A stretch of 64,000 nt of DNA, from positions 1 through 64,000 of the forward strand of contig JNEN01000804.1 of the NCBI GenBank assembly GCA_000697355.1, written 5' to 3'. Of the stretch, positions 11,299-23,406 are shown one piece after another. Both the position numbers and the translations under genes were made by a program. The notes beneath the pieces are model-generated. The model was not told the DNA's origin. It searched no databases and was given only the letters and a program-made list of their open reading frames with translations. The stretch's first letter is position 1; every line of letters begins with the position of its first letter. This stretch comes from Syncephalastrum monosporum B8922 (lineage: Eukaryota > Mucoromycota > Mucoromycetes > Mucorales > Syncephalastraceae).

Positions 11299-12495
11299 TC
11301 AGTTGGTCGCAATAGGATGCATGTAGCGTTGTTCAGTATCTTGATGCCATTGCGCAATGTGGCTCTCGGGTATCCGCTCAAGAACTTTGATCTCATCTCC
11401 CATATGAATCGTGCCTTTGGTCAGGGGAATAGCATCCACACAAAAGTAGCCTTGGTTCGGGCTTTCCTTGAAGCTTCGCTTTTCTCTAAGAAAGCCGAGC
11501 AGGTTGCCCTTACCCCAGTCATCCTTGATCCCCGTATCCTGATTGACACCGGGTACTAGTATTGGAAATGGAAATGGATTTGAGTACATATGTGCAGTTG
11601 GTATTTCTTTTGGCCTTTATCCTATTACCAGTACAGCGGGCAATGGGTCGAATAATGTAGAAGGTCACCTCGCCAATCCTATGTTCAAATGACAGACATG
11701 TATAAGTTAAACGTCTTTTTGACACAAGCATCACTTACTGTGCCACAAGCCAAGTATCTTCTTCCCACGGGAGCGTGCCACGAATGGTCAAGTTGTTGCG
11801 GAAGCGATCAATCGGGATACGCTGTCCGCCACTCGTGCCAGTGCTCACCAATGCATCATTGATGTTCGCCAGGCTGGATTCAAATCCAAGCGATACGGGC
11901 GACCAGTCTGTAAAGGGAGAGTGCGGGCCCGGCAGTTTTGCATGGGCTGGGCGGTGGTATCCCTCTGGGCTGGGGACGTCGAGCGTGACGAGCCTAGCCT
12001 TGCCAACGGCCTCTGCTTTTTCTTCGGGGTTGTGGTGGTTTTTCTCGTCGTGTTCGCGATGGTTGACCAGGAACTGAGTCACCCACGCCGCAGCTTCATC
12101 GCCCATGTCGTATACCGTGAGCTTATCCTTCCACAGCTGCACGTTTTTTCTGACTTCAAGCTTGGAGATATCTGGTTTCAGTGGCAACGTCAAGGGTGCT
12201 TGTTCGAGCGAGGTCAGTGTCAGTGTTCCTTGGTCTTCATCCACCACGGGTTGCAGCAGAGCGAGCGACGCATATTTTCTTTTGATTGTATGTATGAGTC
12301 ATACAAAGACAAATTAAAGGAACCCAGACGCGTTGAGGCGTTTTACCGTTGAGTAATAAACCTGTTGGTGTCATCCTCAATGAGCATAAAGTTACGATCA
12401 GCGGCCAGGCCGAGCGCATCCACCCGGCACGAGTCCACTTTGACAGAATGGCAGGACTTGATGGGGAACACTGTGATGCCTGACAAGGTCGCCAT
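11299..12495 (-). CDS. MOSC-domain molybdenum cofactor protein, mARC-like
   Basis: Related to mitochondrial amidoxime-reducing component and to the C-terminal part of Moco sulfurase, which bind molybdenum cofactor. Four exons (12495-12347, 12278-11739, 11678-11629, 11555-11299) give 331 residues. The N-terminal MOSC beta-barrel half is clear: ITVFPIKSC, then LGLAADRNFMLI and the FITQR motif. The MOSC half carries RFRNNLTIRG and IARCTVPGVNQDTG. The Cys in RC corresponds to the Mo-coordinating Cys of mARC enzymes. Unlike human mARC there is no N-terminal membrane anchor, so location is open. The His/Glu-rich loop in the middle is unusual. Amidoxime or nitrate-related reduction is inferred from family only. 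Confidence 0.9.
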
Positions 12496-12776
12496 GACAG
12501 CCGGGAAACTGGGGGAAAGGTAGAAAGAAAACAAAAAAAAAGTTGGGCTGTGCGTTTTAATTGCCAGATTTGTCATGCGCATTTTTTGATGTCAATGTTG
12601 TGCAACCAATGTAACATAGATGTAGACAGGCAGTATTATGCGGCACTTTTTGTTGAGATAATGGAAGCAACAAAAAGCAGGAGATTAGATATACCCGTAA
12701 GAAGGGAGTGGCGTATGTTTACAAGTACAAGGAAGAAATAAATAGATATGGAAACACCAGATAGCAACGAAGAAAA

Positions 12777-14565
12777 TTAGCCGCGTTTCAAAGCAGGCAC
12801 CATCTGGGGTTCCACTTGAAGAATGGTCATCATACCCTGAAGCATGTGGCCAGTTATATGACAATGGAAAGCCCATAAGCCGGGATTGTTCTATGATCGA
12901 GTAAGTCTCATAATAAAGCAGCAATTCATATCAGCCACATACCATATAAAAGCGCATTTTGCTCCAACCGCAGGGAACGCCACCACCCGCGTTCTCGAGC
13001 CGAACCGGGTAAACAAAAGAGGTGTCCTTGGCAATCGGATGGGGATAGGTGCGAATGTCCTTGTGCTTCTCGTCATTATACTCGCCCGGGCCGCTGGCAA
13101 TGACATAGTGGTTATAGCCGTGCGAGTGCCATGGATGGCCGACGCAGATGCCTTTTGGGATCGTTGTCGTGTGAACGACGATATCAATCACCTCGCCATA
13201 GCGTACAGGAAACGACTGCGTTACGCCGTCAAATCCGTCGCCCTTTTGGTCTCGGTTCAAGTCGATCACCGTATGATTCAAGGACAGGTGACTGCGACGC
13301 GCCAAGGTTTGAAAGAGGGGCTCGGTGAACTCGAGCACCGGGTGCTGATTGATGGACCATCGCGTCGTCTGGTCTGGCATCTTGCTCTCGCGGGGCATCA
13401 GCACAATCGTTCGGTCCGCAGGTGCCGAAAAATCATGACCAGGTGCCTCAGCCGGTTCCAGCGATGGGAAATACCATTCGCTCTGCTCGGCCGGAAACTC
13501 GACATGGTCTGGGTTCGAGGCATTGCGGGCCGTGCGGGTAAACAGGGTGGGATTGCGCGCTAACTTTGAGCGTTTAGGGTGGTGGTTCTCCTCGTGGTGA
13601 CCGTCCCTATGGTTGTAGCGGAGGATGGCGCGACCGTTGCTGGTCATCGCCAGCGGCTCGAGCCAAAGCGGCTTTGTCTCAATGTTATAACTCTCGGGGG
13701 CCTGGTCGGCCGTAATGAGGACCGAAAAGCGCTGGCCTGCGGATACTTCGAGGTAAGGCACCTGATAGGGCTTGACATAAACACCGTCAACCTCAATCAC
13801 CGTCATGGTGTGGTGGGCCACCGCAAAGCCAAGCGACGCGAACGTCAAGCTACCAATGACACGAAGGCGATAGGTCTTGCCCTGCTCCACGTCAATCGCG
13901 GTGTAGCCGTCGCAGCCCTCTGTATCATTATACACGGTACGCCCGTTGATGAGATAACTATCCGCTGGCCGCATACCCCTGTACTCCGTGCCAAGGATGT
14001 AGTCCATGCGTGCTTCCTCTTCTTGATGCCACCATTCAGACAACATGACAACGCGCTCGCCATCATATGCATAAGGACCGTCGTGCGCGTGCTTGTCGTT
14101 CCTGTTGTCGTCGTCATAATCAGGCATAGCATGCTCCGATTCGTAGATGATAAAAGGCCCGTAGATGGTCTCGTCTTGGATACCAACATGGGCATGATAA
14201 AAATAAGTGCCAACCTGATCGCCCACATGGAACTTGTGAAGGTACTCTCCACCCGGAGGGATCTCTGCCTGCGTGATATTTGGCATCCCGTCTGCTTCTG
14301 TCGTGTTTGTTTGAAAGATGCCGTGGTAATGAATAGCGGCTGGGTGGCCTGAGCCAGCATAGTTGTTCACCAGGATGTGCACCTCATCGCCCTGGACGAC
14401 CCGCAGGGGCGGGGCGGGATGCTGGCCGTTGACGAGCAGGCGGGTGAATTCGCCACCACAATCCGGGTTCACTTGACCTTGGGACAAGTGGAGCTCAAAC
14501 TTGCGAAGCTTGGCCCACGCGTCATGTACGAAAAGAGAGGATAGCAATATTAGCAAGAGACGCAT
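12777..14565 (-). CDS. secreted multicopper oxidase (laccase/ascorbate-oxidase-like)
   Basis: Oxidises phenols, metals or other donors while reducing oxygen to water. Two exons (14565-12943, 12890-12777) give 578 residues with three cupredoxin domains. Residues 1-18 form a signal peptide, MRLLLILLSSLFVHDAWA. The four copper-binding segments are all visible: HYHG, HAH, HPWHSHG and HCHITGHMLQGM, the last split from the rest by the single intron. Several N-glycosylation sequons are present. No C-terminal membrane anchor and no Ftr1-type permease neighbour are seen, so a Fet3-type iron-uptake role is less likely, although not excluded. A second Met three codons upstream (14574) is an alternative start. 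Substrate is not predictable. Confidence 0.93.
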
Positions 14566-14602
14566 CGTGCCCAATTTTGTACAATTAAAGCACTGGCCGA
14601 CG

Positions 14603-14610
14603 TTTTTATA
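14603..14610 (-). promoter_or_regulatory. TATA box for the multicopper oxidase gene
   Basis: TATAAAAA on the minus strand, 38 nt upstream of the start codon at 14565, implying a very short leader. Position and sequence fit a core promoter element. Confidence 0.5.
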
Positions 14611-15500
14611 CTTTTATTCATATTCCTAATTTCTTTACCTTGTTATTTACCATGCACCCTTTTTTTTCTCCGTCTATAGCAGATATTAAAATGCTGGAGA
14701 TAATAAGGTTAATAGGTGCAGCCAAGAGAATGAATGACAGCAAGTGCAGGAGTAAAACGAGCGGGCAAACACGAACACAAGCAAGAAAATTACAATATGG
14801 ACCTCTTTCTCATGCGGCGTATGTCCAAGCCATATCCCATCTTTGGGTCAAGGGGTTACTTATTTTTAAATTCCTGCCTCGCTGGCGACAGACAGTAAGA
14901 AACAACAGGTGCAAAAGACAAAATATGACGCTCAGACCAGAAATGCTCCTAATTTTTGCTAGGTATGCTTAGTTTTACAAACTTTTTGCCACAGGTATGC
15001 CAGATAGAGCTTCTCAAAAGGGGCGGGGGAGATAGGCGTATCTCTGCATTATAGAAGCCTGTGTGGCTTCATCTAAGGCACAGACCCAAAAGGGCTCAAT
15101 ATCACATACACATATACATACACAAACACAAATACAAACATATGCTCTCTCTCTCTCTGTCTCTCTCTCTCTCTGTGCAGTCACCCGCAGATTGGGATGT
15201 ACAAGGATCACGCGCAGTATAGGGACATACATATCACTAAAATGGATGCAAGAAGTAGCGCCGTACACTAGCAATAGTTTCATCTACTGCAGGGTCTTCA
15301 ACACCAGTCTTTGAAGGGGCAAGTTTGTTATTAAAGTGAAGCACATCCAAAGTTTGTTTGTGCTATGGTTGTGACGGATTCAAGCGGCGCTGGGCTCGTG
15401 ATTGAGATTGTAAGCAAAAATGCGCCAAAAGTGTCGGTGTCACCTTGTCATCCCCCCCACACTCAAGACCCAAACACCCTACTCTATTACACGCCCGCCA
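14611..15500. other. intergenic between multicopper oxidase and PEX3
   Basis: Divergent promoter space of about 0.9 kb. It holds a CA-rich stretch near 15100-15140 and a CT microsatellite at 15144-15174. No gene was recognised. Confidence 0.5.
15144..15174. repeat. (CT)n microsatellite
   Basis: Two CT runs separated by a single G interruption, within the upstream region of PEX3. Confidence 0.85.
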
Positions 15501-17331
15501 ATGCCACTCCTTACATCCGTCAAAAACTACACGAAGCGGCATCGGAAGGGTCTTTTGGTGACGGCTGCCATTGGCACGGGCAGCTACCTCCTCGGACGCT
15601 ACGCCACCAACAAGCTGAGGGACATGCAAGAGAAGGCCACCACCAAACGTGTGGCCGAAGAAAAGTAGGGGACTTGGCTTCATTGGCATCGATCGCTCAT
15701 CCTATTTATCCTCCAATAGCCTCAAGCGTCGATTCCAGCAGAACCAAAACGACTGCGTCTTCACGGTGCTCTCCCTGCTGCCCACCCTGGGCGAGCAGAT
15801 CCTCTACGAAATGAACGTCGAGGCTGCGTGGGCCAAGTTGCAAGAATCGCGCAAGCTCGAGAAAATAGAGGAAAAGCGACTTTGTCAGCAACGCGCCGAG
15901 GAAGAAGAAAAGCAGCGTCTGGAAGAGGAGGCCAAAGCGGCCAAGGCTGCTGAAGAACAAGCCGAAGCTGCTTCTGCCGAACCAGCAGAGGGGGCATCGG
16001 CCGAGGAAGAGACCAAGGAAGAAGACAAAGATGTCAGCGAGGAGAAGTCGACAGAAGAAACCAAACCTGATGCAGAGAAGCCTTCAGAAGAGACAGATCA
16101 GCCAGAGAAAGAACAGCCGAAACAGCACTTACAGCCGCCTGCGGTCGCCGCTATGGACGAAAGCGTAGGCAGCCTTGGAAACTCGACTTTGACGGAAGAC
16201 AGTGCGGCATCACCGCCACCGCCGCCGGGCATCCTCAGCAAGAAGGAAAAATATGTATTGTGGGAGGAAATCAAGATCACCAGTAAGTCGATTTGTCAAT
16301 GAAGATGGGTTCGAAAAGACCAGGCAGATTCACAGGGTGACTACCTAGGTTTCGTGCGCTCGCTGTCCTCTATCTATTCTGTCACGCTGCTGACGCTTCT
16401 TACCCATATTCAACTCAACCTCCTGGGTCGGTTCACCTACGTCTGGTCTGTCTCTGTCCTGAACCGCAGCGAGCCCACCATCCGGTTACAGCATGGGGAC
16501 GACGCCGTCGACGGCGGTTACATTGACCCTCAGACCGAACGCATGTTCTTGAGTGCAAGCTGGTGGTTATTGCACCGCGGCTGGAAGGTTTGCTCCGAGC
16601 GCGTCCAGGCGGCTGTGAAGGAGGTCGTTGGCGATATACCCTTGAAGCGCATCATCTCCTATGGTGAAGCCGAGGAAATTATGCGCAAGCTCCGGCGACA
16701 CGTTGAGTATGGCAGCGATGGTTATACACCTACCAACTACCAGTCCTGGATGCTCCCTGAGACGGAGGAAGATATCCGCGAGTATCTTCGCGAGACGGGT
16801 TTCCCTGATGAGATGCCTGCCCCGGCTGGCCAGTCCACGGTGAGTCTGAAGCAGCTCATTGATGAGACCAAGGATTACATCGATAGGTAAGTCGCACGGC
16901 CGCAGAAAGGGATAGAGCTCTAACAAAGCAATCTCCCTCTGGTGTGTCCTTAGCCCCGACTTCTCCACCGTTTTGGGCTCCTGTCTGGACGAAGTTTTCG
17001 CCATTTTTGACCACCATGCGTTTGCCCGTGCACTCCTGCCCATTGCTGAGCCCATTGAGCAGCGTATCACGGAAGTGACAGATGCGACAGAGAAAGCGGC
17101 GTCCAAAAAGATCACCCTCGCCAACTTGCTGCCTACCATCAGCCGGCAGGCGCACCTGGTCATTGCTGGCAATGAATATCTGAACGTAAGCATGCGAATG
17201 GGGGAGATACTTGCATTCTTGACTAACACAAACGAATGCTTCGTAATCAGGGTTTTGCGTACATCAAGGAATTGCAAGCTTTCTCGGCCATGATTTATAC
17301 ACAATATGGCCAGGAAGTCGCCCAAGCTTAA
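15501..17331 (+). CDS. PEX3: peroxin 3 (peroxisomal membrane biogenesis factor)
   Basis: Docks Pex19 with its membrane-protein cargo on the peroxisomal membrane. Five exons (15501-15664, 15720-16282, 16349-16886, 16954-17185, 17251-17331) join in phase to 525 residues. The N terminus has a short basic stretch and a membrane segment, GLLVTAAIGTGSYLLGRYA, as in all Pex3. Then comes the family motif RRFQQNQNDCVFTVLSLLPT. After a long insert the conserved core resumes with LWEEIKITSFVRS and THIQLNLLGRFTY. The insert, about 120 residues rich in Glu, Lys, Ala and later Pro, sits between the helix after the membrane anchor and the core. It is much longer than in human PEX3 (373 aa). It begins as a charged coiled-coil-like helix and ends in a proline run. 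Confidence 0.95.
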
Positions 17332-17410
17332 TACTTAAAAATCTAGTCCATAGTGTCAGATTGAAATCCAACAAGGCAGAATAATTCCAACTATAACTAG
17401 CATATTTTTA

Positions 17411-17418
17411 TATAAAAG
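17411..17418 (+). promoter_or_regulatory. TATA box
   Basis: TATAAAAG inside a longer TTTTTATATAAAAGG stretch, 34 nt before the ATG at 17452. It supports transcription of the small gene that follows. Confidence 0.55.
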
Positions 17419-17451
17419 GTGTCTCTCTTGCTAAATTAGAGTAGGCAACGC

Positions 17452-17948
17452 ATGATGCACTTTTTCTACGCTTATCTCATTGCCGGTTTCGTCGGCGCAG
17501 CCATGGCAACCGACCCGCGTGTGATGTAACTAGCGTGAACCTAGGCCAATCGTCTATCCACTGTATTATCTCTAACATATAAACACTCATGCAGGGCTGG
17601 AAAGCGGGACGCTGGACAAAGCGAAGACGTGACGGGGACCATGATTCATTTTTCCACCCAGTTCCCCAGACGCAGCAGTGCGCGTAAGTATAACATGCGA
17701 TATTCATTGCACCATGGCTAAGAAAAGAGGGAACAGAGGATGACACGAAATCTGCTTCGCTGTCTTCGATGATCGAGCAAGAACAGCGTATGGAGGATTT
17801 TGCTAGTGGACTGGAGTCAAGCATGAAAGAGTTTGAAAAGACCCATTTGACGCCGTTCGAGAAGGCGCTCCCATCCCTCATGAAGGCGGCCGAAGAGGCC
17901 AACCAGGAACTGCAGAGACAAAAGCAACAAGGATACAGAAATACTTAG
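17452..17948 (+). CDS. small uncharacterised protein with hydrophobic N terminus
   Basis: Not recognised. Three exons (17452-17525, 17595-17683, 17728-17948) join in phase to 127 residues. The start lies 34 nt after a TATA box. Residues 2-20, MHFFYAYLIAGFVGAAMA, look like a signal peptide or signal anchor. The middle is polar. The C-terminal half, with SSMIEQEQRMEDF and MKEFEKTHLTPFEKALP, is strongly helical and charged and may form a coiled coil. The second intron is only 44 nt and its acceptor AAAAG is weak, so the exact middle is uncertain. Possibly a small membrane or organelle assembly protein; this is only a guess from architecture. It lies 120 bp downstream of PEX3 on the same strand. 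Confidence 0.5.
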
Positions 17949-18922
17949 AACTGGATCTCATGATTGTGCCTAGGCTGTTTACAGATTATTACATAAACAT
18001 GAAAATATGTAAGATATGTCCTATGCATGGTGCCCATTGATGATTATCCAGGGCAACAGGGCCCGATTCATTTTTCTCACGTCAGGTATATGGTGCCTGC
18101 AACCGCCCCATACTTCGTGCGAGTGAGCCTCAGCCCGTTCTTATTATAAAATACGATGGCCGACACACGTCATATGAGGATGACAGCCTGCTATTATTCT
18201 TTGTTGTTTCTTTTCTTATCCTCTGTCCAAAAGAGTCAACAAGGCCGAATGGCTCTGTGTAACGCAAGATGCCAAGCAAAAGAAAAAAAAAGAGGGCTCG
18301 TGCAGGGTGAGAAAGCACAGCACCGGCTTGGTCCAATCAGCAGCAGTCACAAGCGCATTGATACAGCCAGCTTGTGAATACGCTTCTCTTTGCTTCGCGA
18401 TTCGTCCCCATTCAGGTACGCCTTTCTTTTTCTTCCAACCCACACCCACGCAACCCGTCAGCCTCTGAGGAGTAGTGTTATGTGAGTTATCGCGGCGTGT
18501 CTTCAGGGGAGGGGGCCGCAAAGAGGACGAGGAAGAACACCCACCCCAGGGTCAGGTCGAGAAAAGGGGATGGACAAGAGAGCGAATGGAGTGAACGGTA
18601 ATGAGGCCAAGAAAGACAAGACACTATCCAAGTGATTATAGGAAAAACAAGAGAGAAAGAGAGAATGGGTTGGGTGAGTGGGGCGCGCGTGGTATTCTTT
18701 TTTTTTTTTTTCTCTGCCTTTTTTTTTTTTTTTTAGTTGTCGGGTCTGGCTTTGCGGGTTGGGTCTGTTTTGTTCTCAGCCTACGTGTGGACTGGAGACT
18801 TACCTTTTAACCTTACTCTCTCCATCTTTTTTACACAGAAGGTACCCATTCGCCTCTCAGTCGATTACTACCTCCCTTATTTGGCCTTCCTTGGCTTCAT
18901 CTGACTTCCCATCTTGTTTAGC
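17949..18922. other. intergenic: RHO1 upstream region
   Basis: About 970 bp. Ends in two poly-T tracts (near 18698-18711 and 18720-18734) and a pyrimidine-rich leader before RHO1. No gene was recognised. Confidence 0.5.
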
Positions 18923-20216
<1,294 letters not shown>

Positions 20217-20770
20217 ACACTTGCATAGTCCTGTAACGATATCAATCCCTTCTTTTGGATCCACATAATTCTCTCTGCTCTCTCTCTCTCTCTCTTTTTT
20301 TCCCTTTTTTCTCTTTTATTTCTTCTTCCACAACCATTTATCCCTCTTTTCCTTTTTTTTTTTTTTTGCTCTTTGTGTTCCTTGAAGAAATAGGGTACAC
20401 CATCTCCATTCGCCTTGAACGTTTCTGTTTCCGGTATCATTATTAGTGTCCTGTCCAGGTTATCGAGAGTCCTATAATAATTGATCAGCGCTAAATTAAT
20501 GAAGGCAGGGCCACCAAGTTGTCATTTACTTTGGCTATGGCTCTAACTCCATTCGTTCGTTTTCCGCTATCTGCCGTTTATGCGCTTATGACATGTCGGA
20601 AATGCGCCCGATACGAGCTGATCCTGCTTGGCACTTGTGCTGGCCGTATTCCTGACTTTCTTGTGGCCGACTGTCTTGCGTTTACGGCATACATATATCT
20701 ATATATAATCATCTTAATATTCCGTACATCCATAATTACATAAGCAAGACACAACTTTGAGACGTCAACG
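20217..20770. other. RHO1 3' flank
   Basis: Begins with CT-rich and T-rich low-complexity DNA (CT run near 20277-20297), the likely RHO1 3' UTR, followed by unremarkable sequence. No gene was recognised. Confidence 0.45.
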
Positions 20771-21060
20771 GTACCTGACGTCAATCTTCATCAAGGTCTT
20801 TTCACCCGTGTCCTTCAATAAATGTGAACCGCGTGATGGTAAAGTAGGCCAATGAATCCTCTGAAACGCGAAAGATACCTGACGTCAATGCCTGTCAGGG
20901 ACCATATCGTTGAGCTCTTTTTCCCCATTGGTAAAACGTGGATTGCGTGATAGCTTGGTTAGCCAATGGAACCTATGAAACTTGAAAAGAAGCTCTGCGT
21001 CAGTCCCTGTCAGGACCTTATTTTTTACTTCTGCTTTCCCATTGGCACAGCCCGCCCGTG
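20771..21060. repeat. degenerate tandem repeat (about three units of 104-117 bp) with CRE and CCAAT motifs
   Basis: Two units start with CCTGACGTCAAT (TGACGTCA palindromes at 20776-20783 and 20880-20887). A third starts with a related CTGCGTCAG near 20996. Shared blocks occur in the same order: GCGTGAT, then AGCCAAT or GGCCAAT, then TGAAAC. Units 2 and 3 also share CCTGTCAGG and CCCATTGG. The arrangement looks like a duplicated regulatory module with bZIP (CREB/ATF-type) and CCAAT-binding sites. A TATA-like CATAAAAGG follows near 21096. Confidence 0.6.
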
Positions 21061-21099
21061 TCTTGCATGAATATCGATTGACACGCGCTCTTTCTCATA

Positions 21100-21880
21100 A
21101 AAGGTCTTTTGTTTTCTCTCACGTCTACTTTTCTTCTTCTTCTTCTTTACCCTGGTCAAGTCTTACGCTGGCAAGTATATACAAAAGGATTCTGATTACA
21201 AGTATAAACTAATAAGAAGTGCAATACATAGACCACTGCGTCCCCATAAGTCCCTCTGCCACCGGTTGCCCGCCCTCAATTGCACCGGTGTGTTGATAGT
21301 AAGTTGTCGCGTCAAGAGTACATGGTTCTTGGATATCACTAACCTCCTTCTGATGTACACTTAGCTTGCAGTCTTCTTGCTCGCCTCTCCTCCTGTCTTC
21401 TCTTCCGCTCGCACCTCTTCCACCTCCTTTCCGCTTGCTGTCTTTCCAGAGGTTTTTTTTCCGCTTTTTCCTCTGCCCGTAAGTGAAACAGATTCAGGTC
21501 TATGCATTGAATATGAGACATTAACACACGTTCCAGTTCCGCTCCTTTCTTGCGTCTCCTTTGCTCTTCTTCCTCTCCGCTAGCTCTCCCTCTCTCCTTC
21601 TTTCCCGCTTGCAACCCACTAGCCGGCTATCGGTGGCCGGGACCACCGTCAAGACTACCCCCTCAAAGACATGTGCCCTCGCGCCAAATGTCTGCCCCAC
21701 GCCCATCGGTAAGTGCTTGTGGTTGATAATATGAAACTGAGACTCAAAAATGCAATCTGCTGCACAGCATAGATGAGGCAGTGGCCAACACGCCGTGAGC
21801 GTGTATGACGACCCCGGTCCCGGTAGCCGGTATGTATAATAAAAGTGAAGTGTAGTCCACGAGAACTAATTTCGGAACGA
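21100..21880 (+). other. possible spliced transcript of unclear coding capacity
   Basis: Downstream of the repeat array and a TATA-like box, three GTAAGT-type donors (about 21300, 21480, 21710) alternate with good acceptors (TTAG before 21365, CCAG before 21537, ACAG near 21768). Two enclosed blocks are extremely Ser/Leu/Pro-rich when translated in one phase and end with a segment holding spaced Cys residues. No in-frame start codon could be placed. It may be a small secreted-protein gene with an undetected first exon, or a noncoding RNA. Confidence 0.25.
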
Positions 21881-22217
21881 AATTTCATAGGCTAGTTAGA
21901 ACGTACACATACATTCATTGCCTTTCATTCATTTAAATGAGCCCTATAGCATATCATGGGTCTGCTAAGCATACCGTTGTTCCTGCCATACGCATCCTAA
22001 CGGCTAGCGTGCTCTCACCTTGTCTGGTCTGATACTTGGTATGCATGAGCTGTGAATGCATAAAATTGTATGCCGGAGTACATTAGGTTGGGCAAATTCA
22101 CTTGCATATTTTTAGCCAAGCGGTGTATTCAATTTTTCGTCAAGTTCCGTGAAGTGGCTGGATCCATCTCATTCCACATTCACTGTTTGTTTCCTCTTTT
22201 GCTCTTTCACTCTTTCT
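21881..22217. other. intergenic upstream of RNA triphosphatase
   Basis: About 340 bp of leader and promoter sequence. No RNA gene, repeat or clear TATA box was seen. Confidence 0.4.
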
Positions 22218-23333
22218 ATGGATTCAGACAGCCACAAACGCAAGCGCGACGACGAGGAAGGCCACGATTCTGTAGCGAAACGCAGCAAGAGTGCGCCGAT
22301 GGTGCGGGAGCCGTCCATCTTTAATATGAAGGCCATCGACGATGTCGTCCGTTATGTGGGCGATTTCATTTATCAGCACTGTGACAAAGCCAACGTGGAG
22401 GTGAGACTTCTCAAGACGCGATCGCACACTGGCCAGGGCTAATGCAGACCAGATCGAAGCCAAGTTCGGCCAGTTTATCGACAAGCACACGCAACAGCGA
22501 TTCAGTCTTCCCGCATGCACAGAAACAAGTAAAATGCCACCGTGCTTGACACAGACAGACATGCGTTGAACGAACTTGCCTCTCTTATAGTCTTGACCTA
22601 CGAAATGGAACGCAACACGCGGTTCGAGTCGAATATGCCCCTCGAGCAGCATCGCCATTTCAACAAAATGTTCAACGAACTTGTCAACAAATCGAACGCG
22701 TCTGACCACAAGGTAAAATACAAGAAATGCACGTCATGTTATGGTAAGAAAGATTGGAAATAGTGATCCATTTTTTCTATTTCTCTCAGGGCGAGCGGAT
22801 ACGGTACAAGCACACGCGAGAGACCGATCGATTTTATGCAATTCAGGGCACGCGTAACAAGTGGCGTGTCACGACGGATCAGCAGACAGGCGCCATTGTA
22901 CCCAACGGCATTGTGGAAAAGGTGCGCGTCGCCGACCTCAACATTTACTCGCCCAGGAGCCCGCTCGACTATAGAATATCCATCAACCTTGAAATACCAC
23001 GTAAGGCCCCTCTCTCTTCGTGTCTGCTATCACCTCTTGTCTCACTGGATGTGTGCAGGAACCAAACCGACGAGTGAACCCGTGTACGAGCGCAACAAGG
23101 ACCGCTTGTCCTACAACCATGGCGGCTTCACCTTTGACCTAACCCAGGTCAAGGGCGCCAAGGACCGAGAGCCCGATGTACGGCATGAGTTGGAGCTCGA
23201 GATCATGGATCCAAGCGAGCTTGCGCGTGAAAAGTCAAAGCTCGAAAGAAAGGAGCCGTCGCAGTATCAGGCAATCATAGAAACCATGATGAACAATATT
23301 CGCCTGTTAAGCCGCCAGGCATTAAAAATGTGA
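22218..23333 (+). CDS. mRNA-capping RNA 5'-triphosphatase, fungal Cet1/Pct1 type
   Basis: Removes the gamma-phosphate from nascent RNA polymerase II transcripts, the first capping step, using a metal-dependent tunnel fold unlike the cysteine-phosphatase of animals. Five exons (22218-22400, 22453-22528, 22591-22712, 22790-23000, 23059-23333) give 288 residues. Motif A with its metal-binding Glu residues is VEIEAKFG, split by the first intron. The tunnel strands RIRYKHTRETDRFY and KVRVADLNIYSP are clear. The metal-binding C-terminal strands include SINLEIP and ELELEI. A Lys/Arg-rich nuclear-type stretch, HKRKRDDEE...KRSK, lies at the start. Length is close to S. pombe Pct1 and lacks the long N-terminal region of yeast Cet1. 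It is followed 73 bp later by the hydrolase gene on the same strand. Confidence 0.93.
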
Positions 23334-23406
23334 AATTTTCCTCCAGCGGACTTGTCCTGCAACTCTTTTTTTTTATTCTTCTCGCTTGTCCTGTTCCAAT
23401 ACCACC

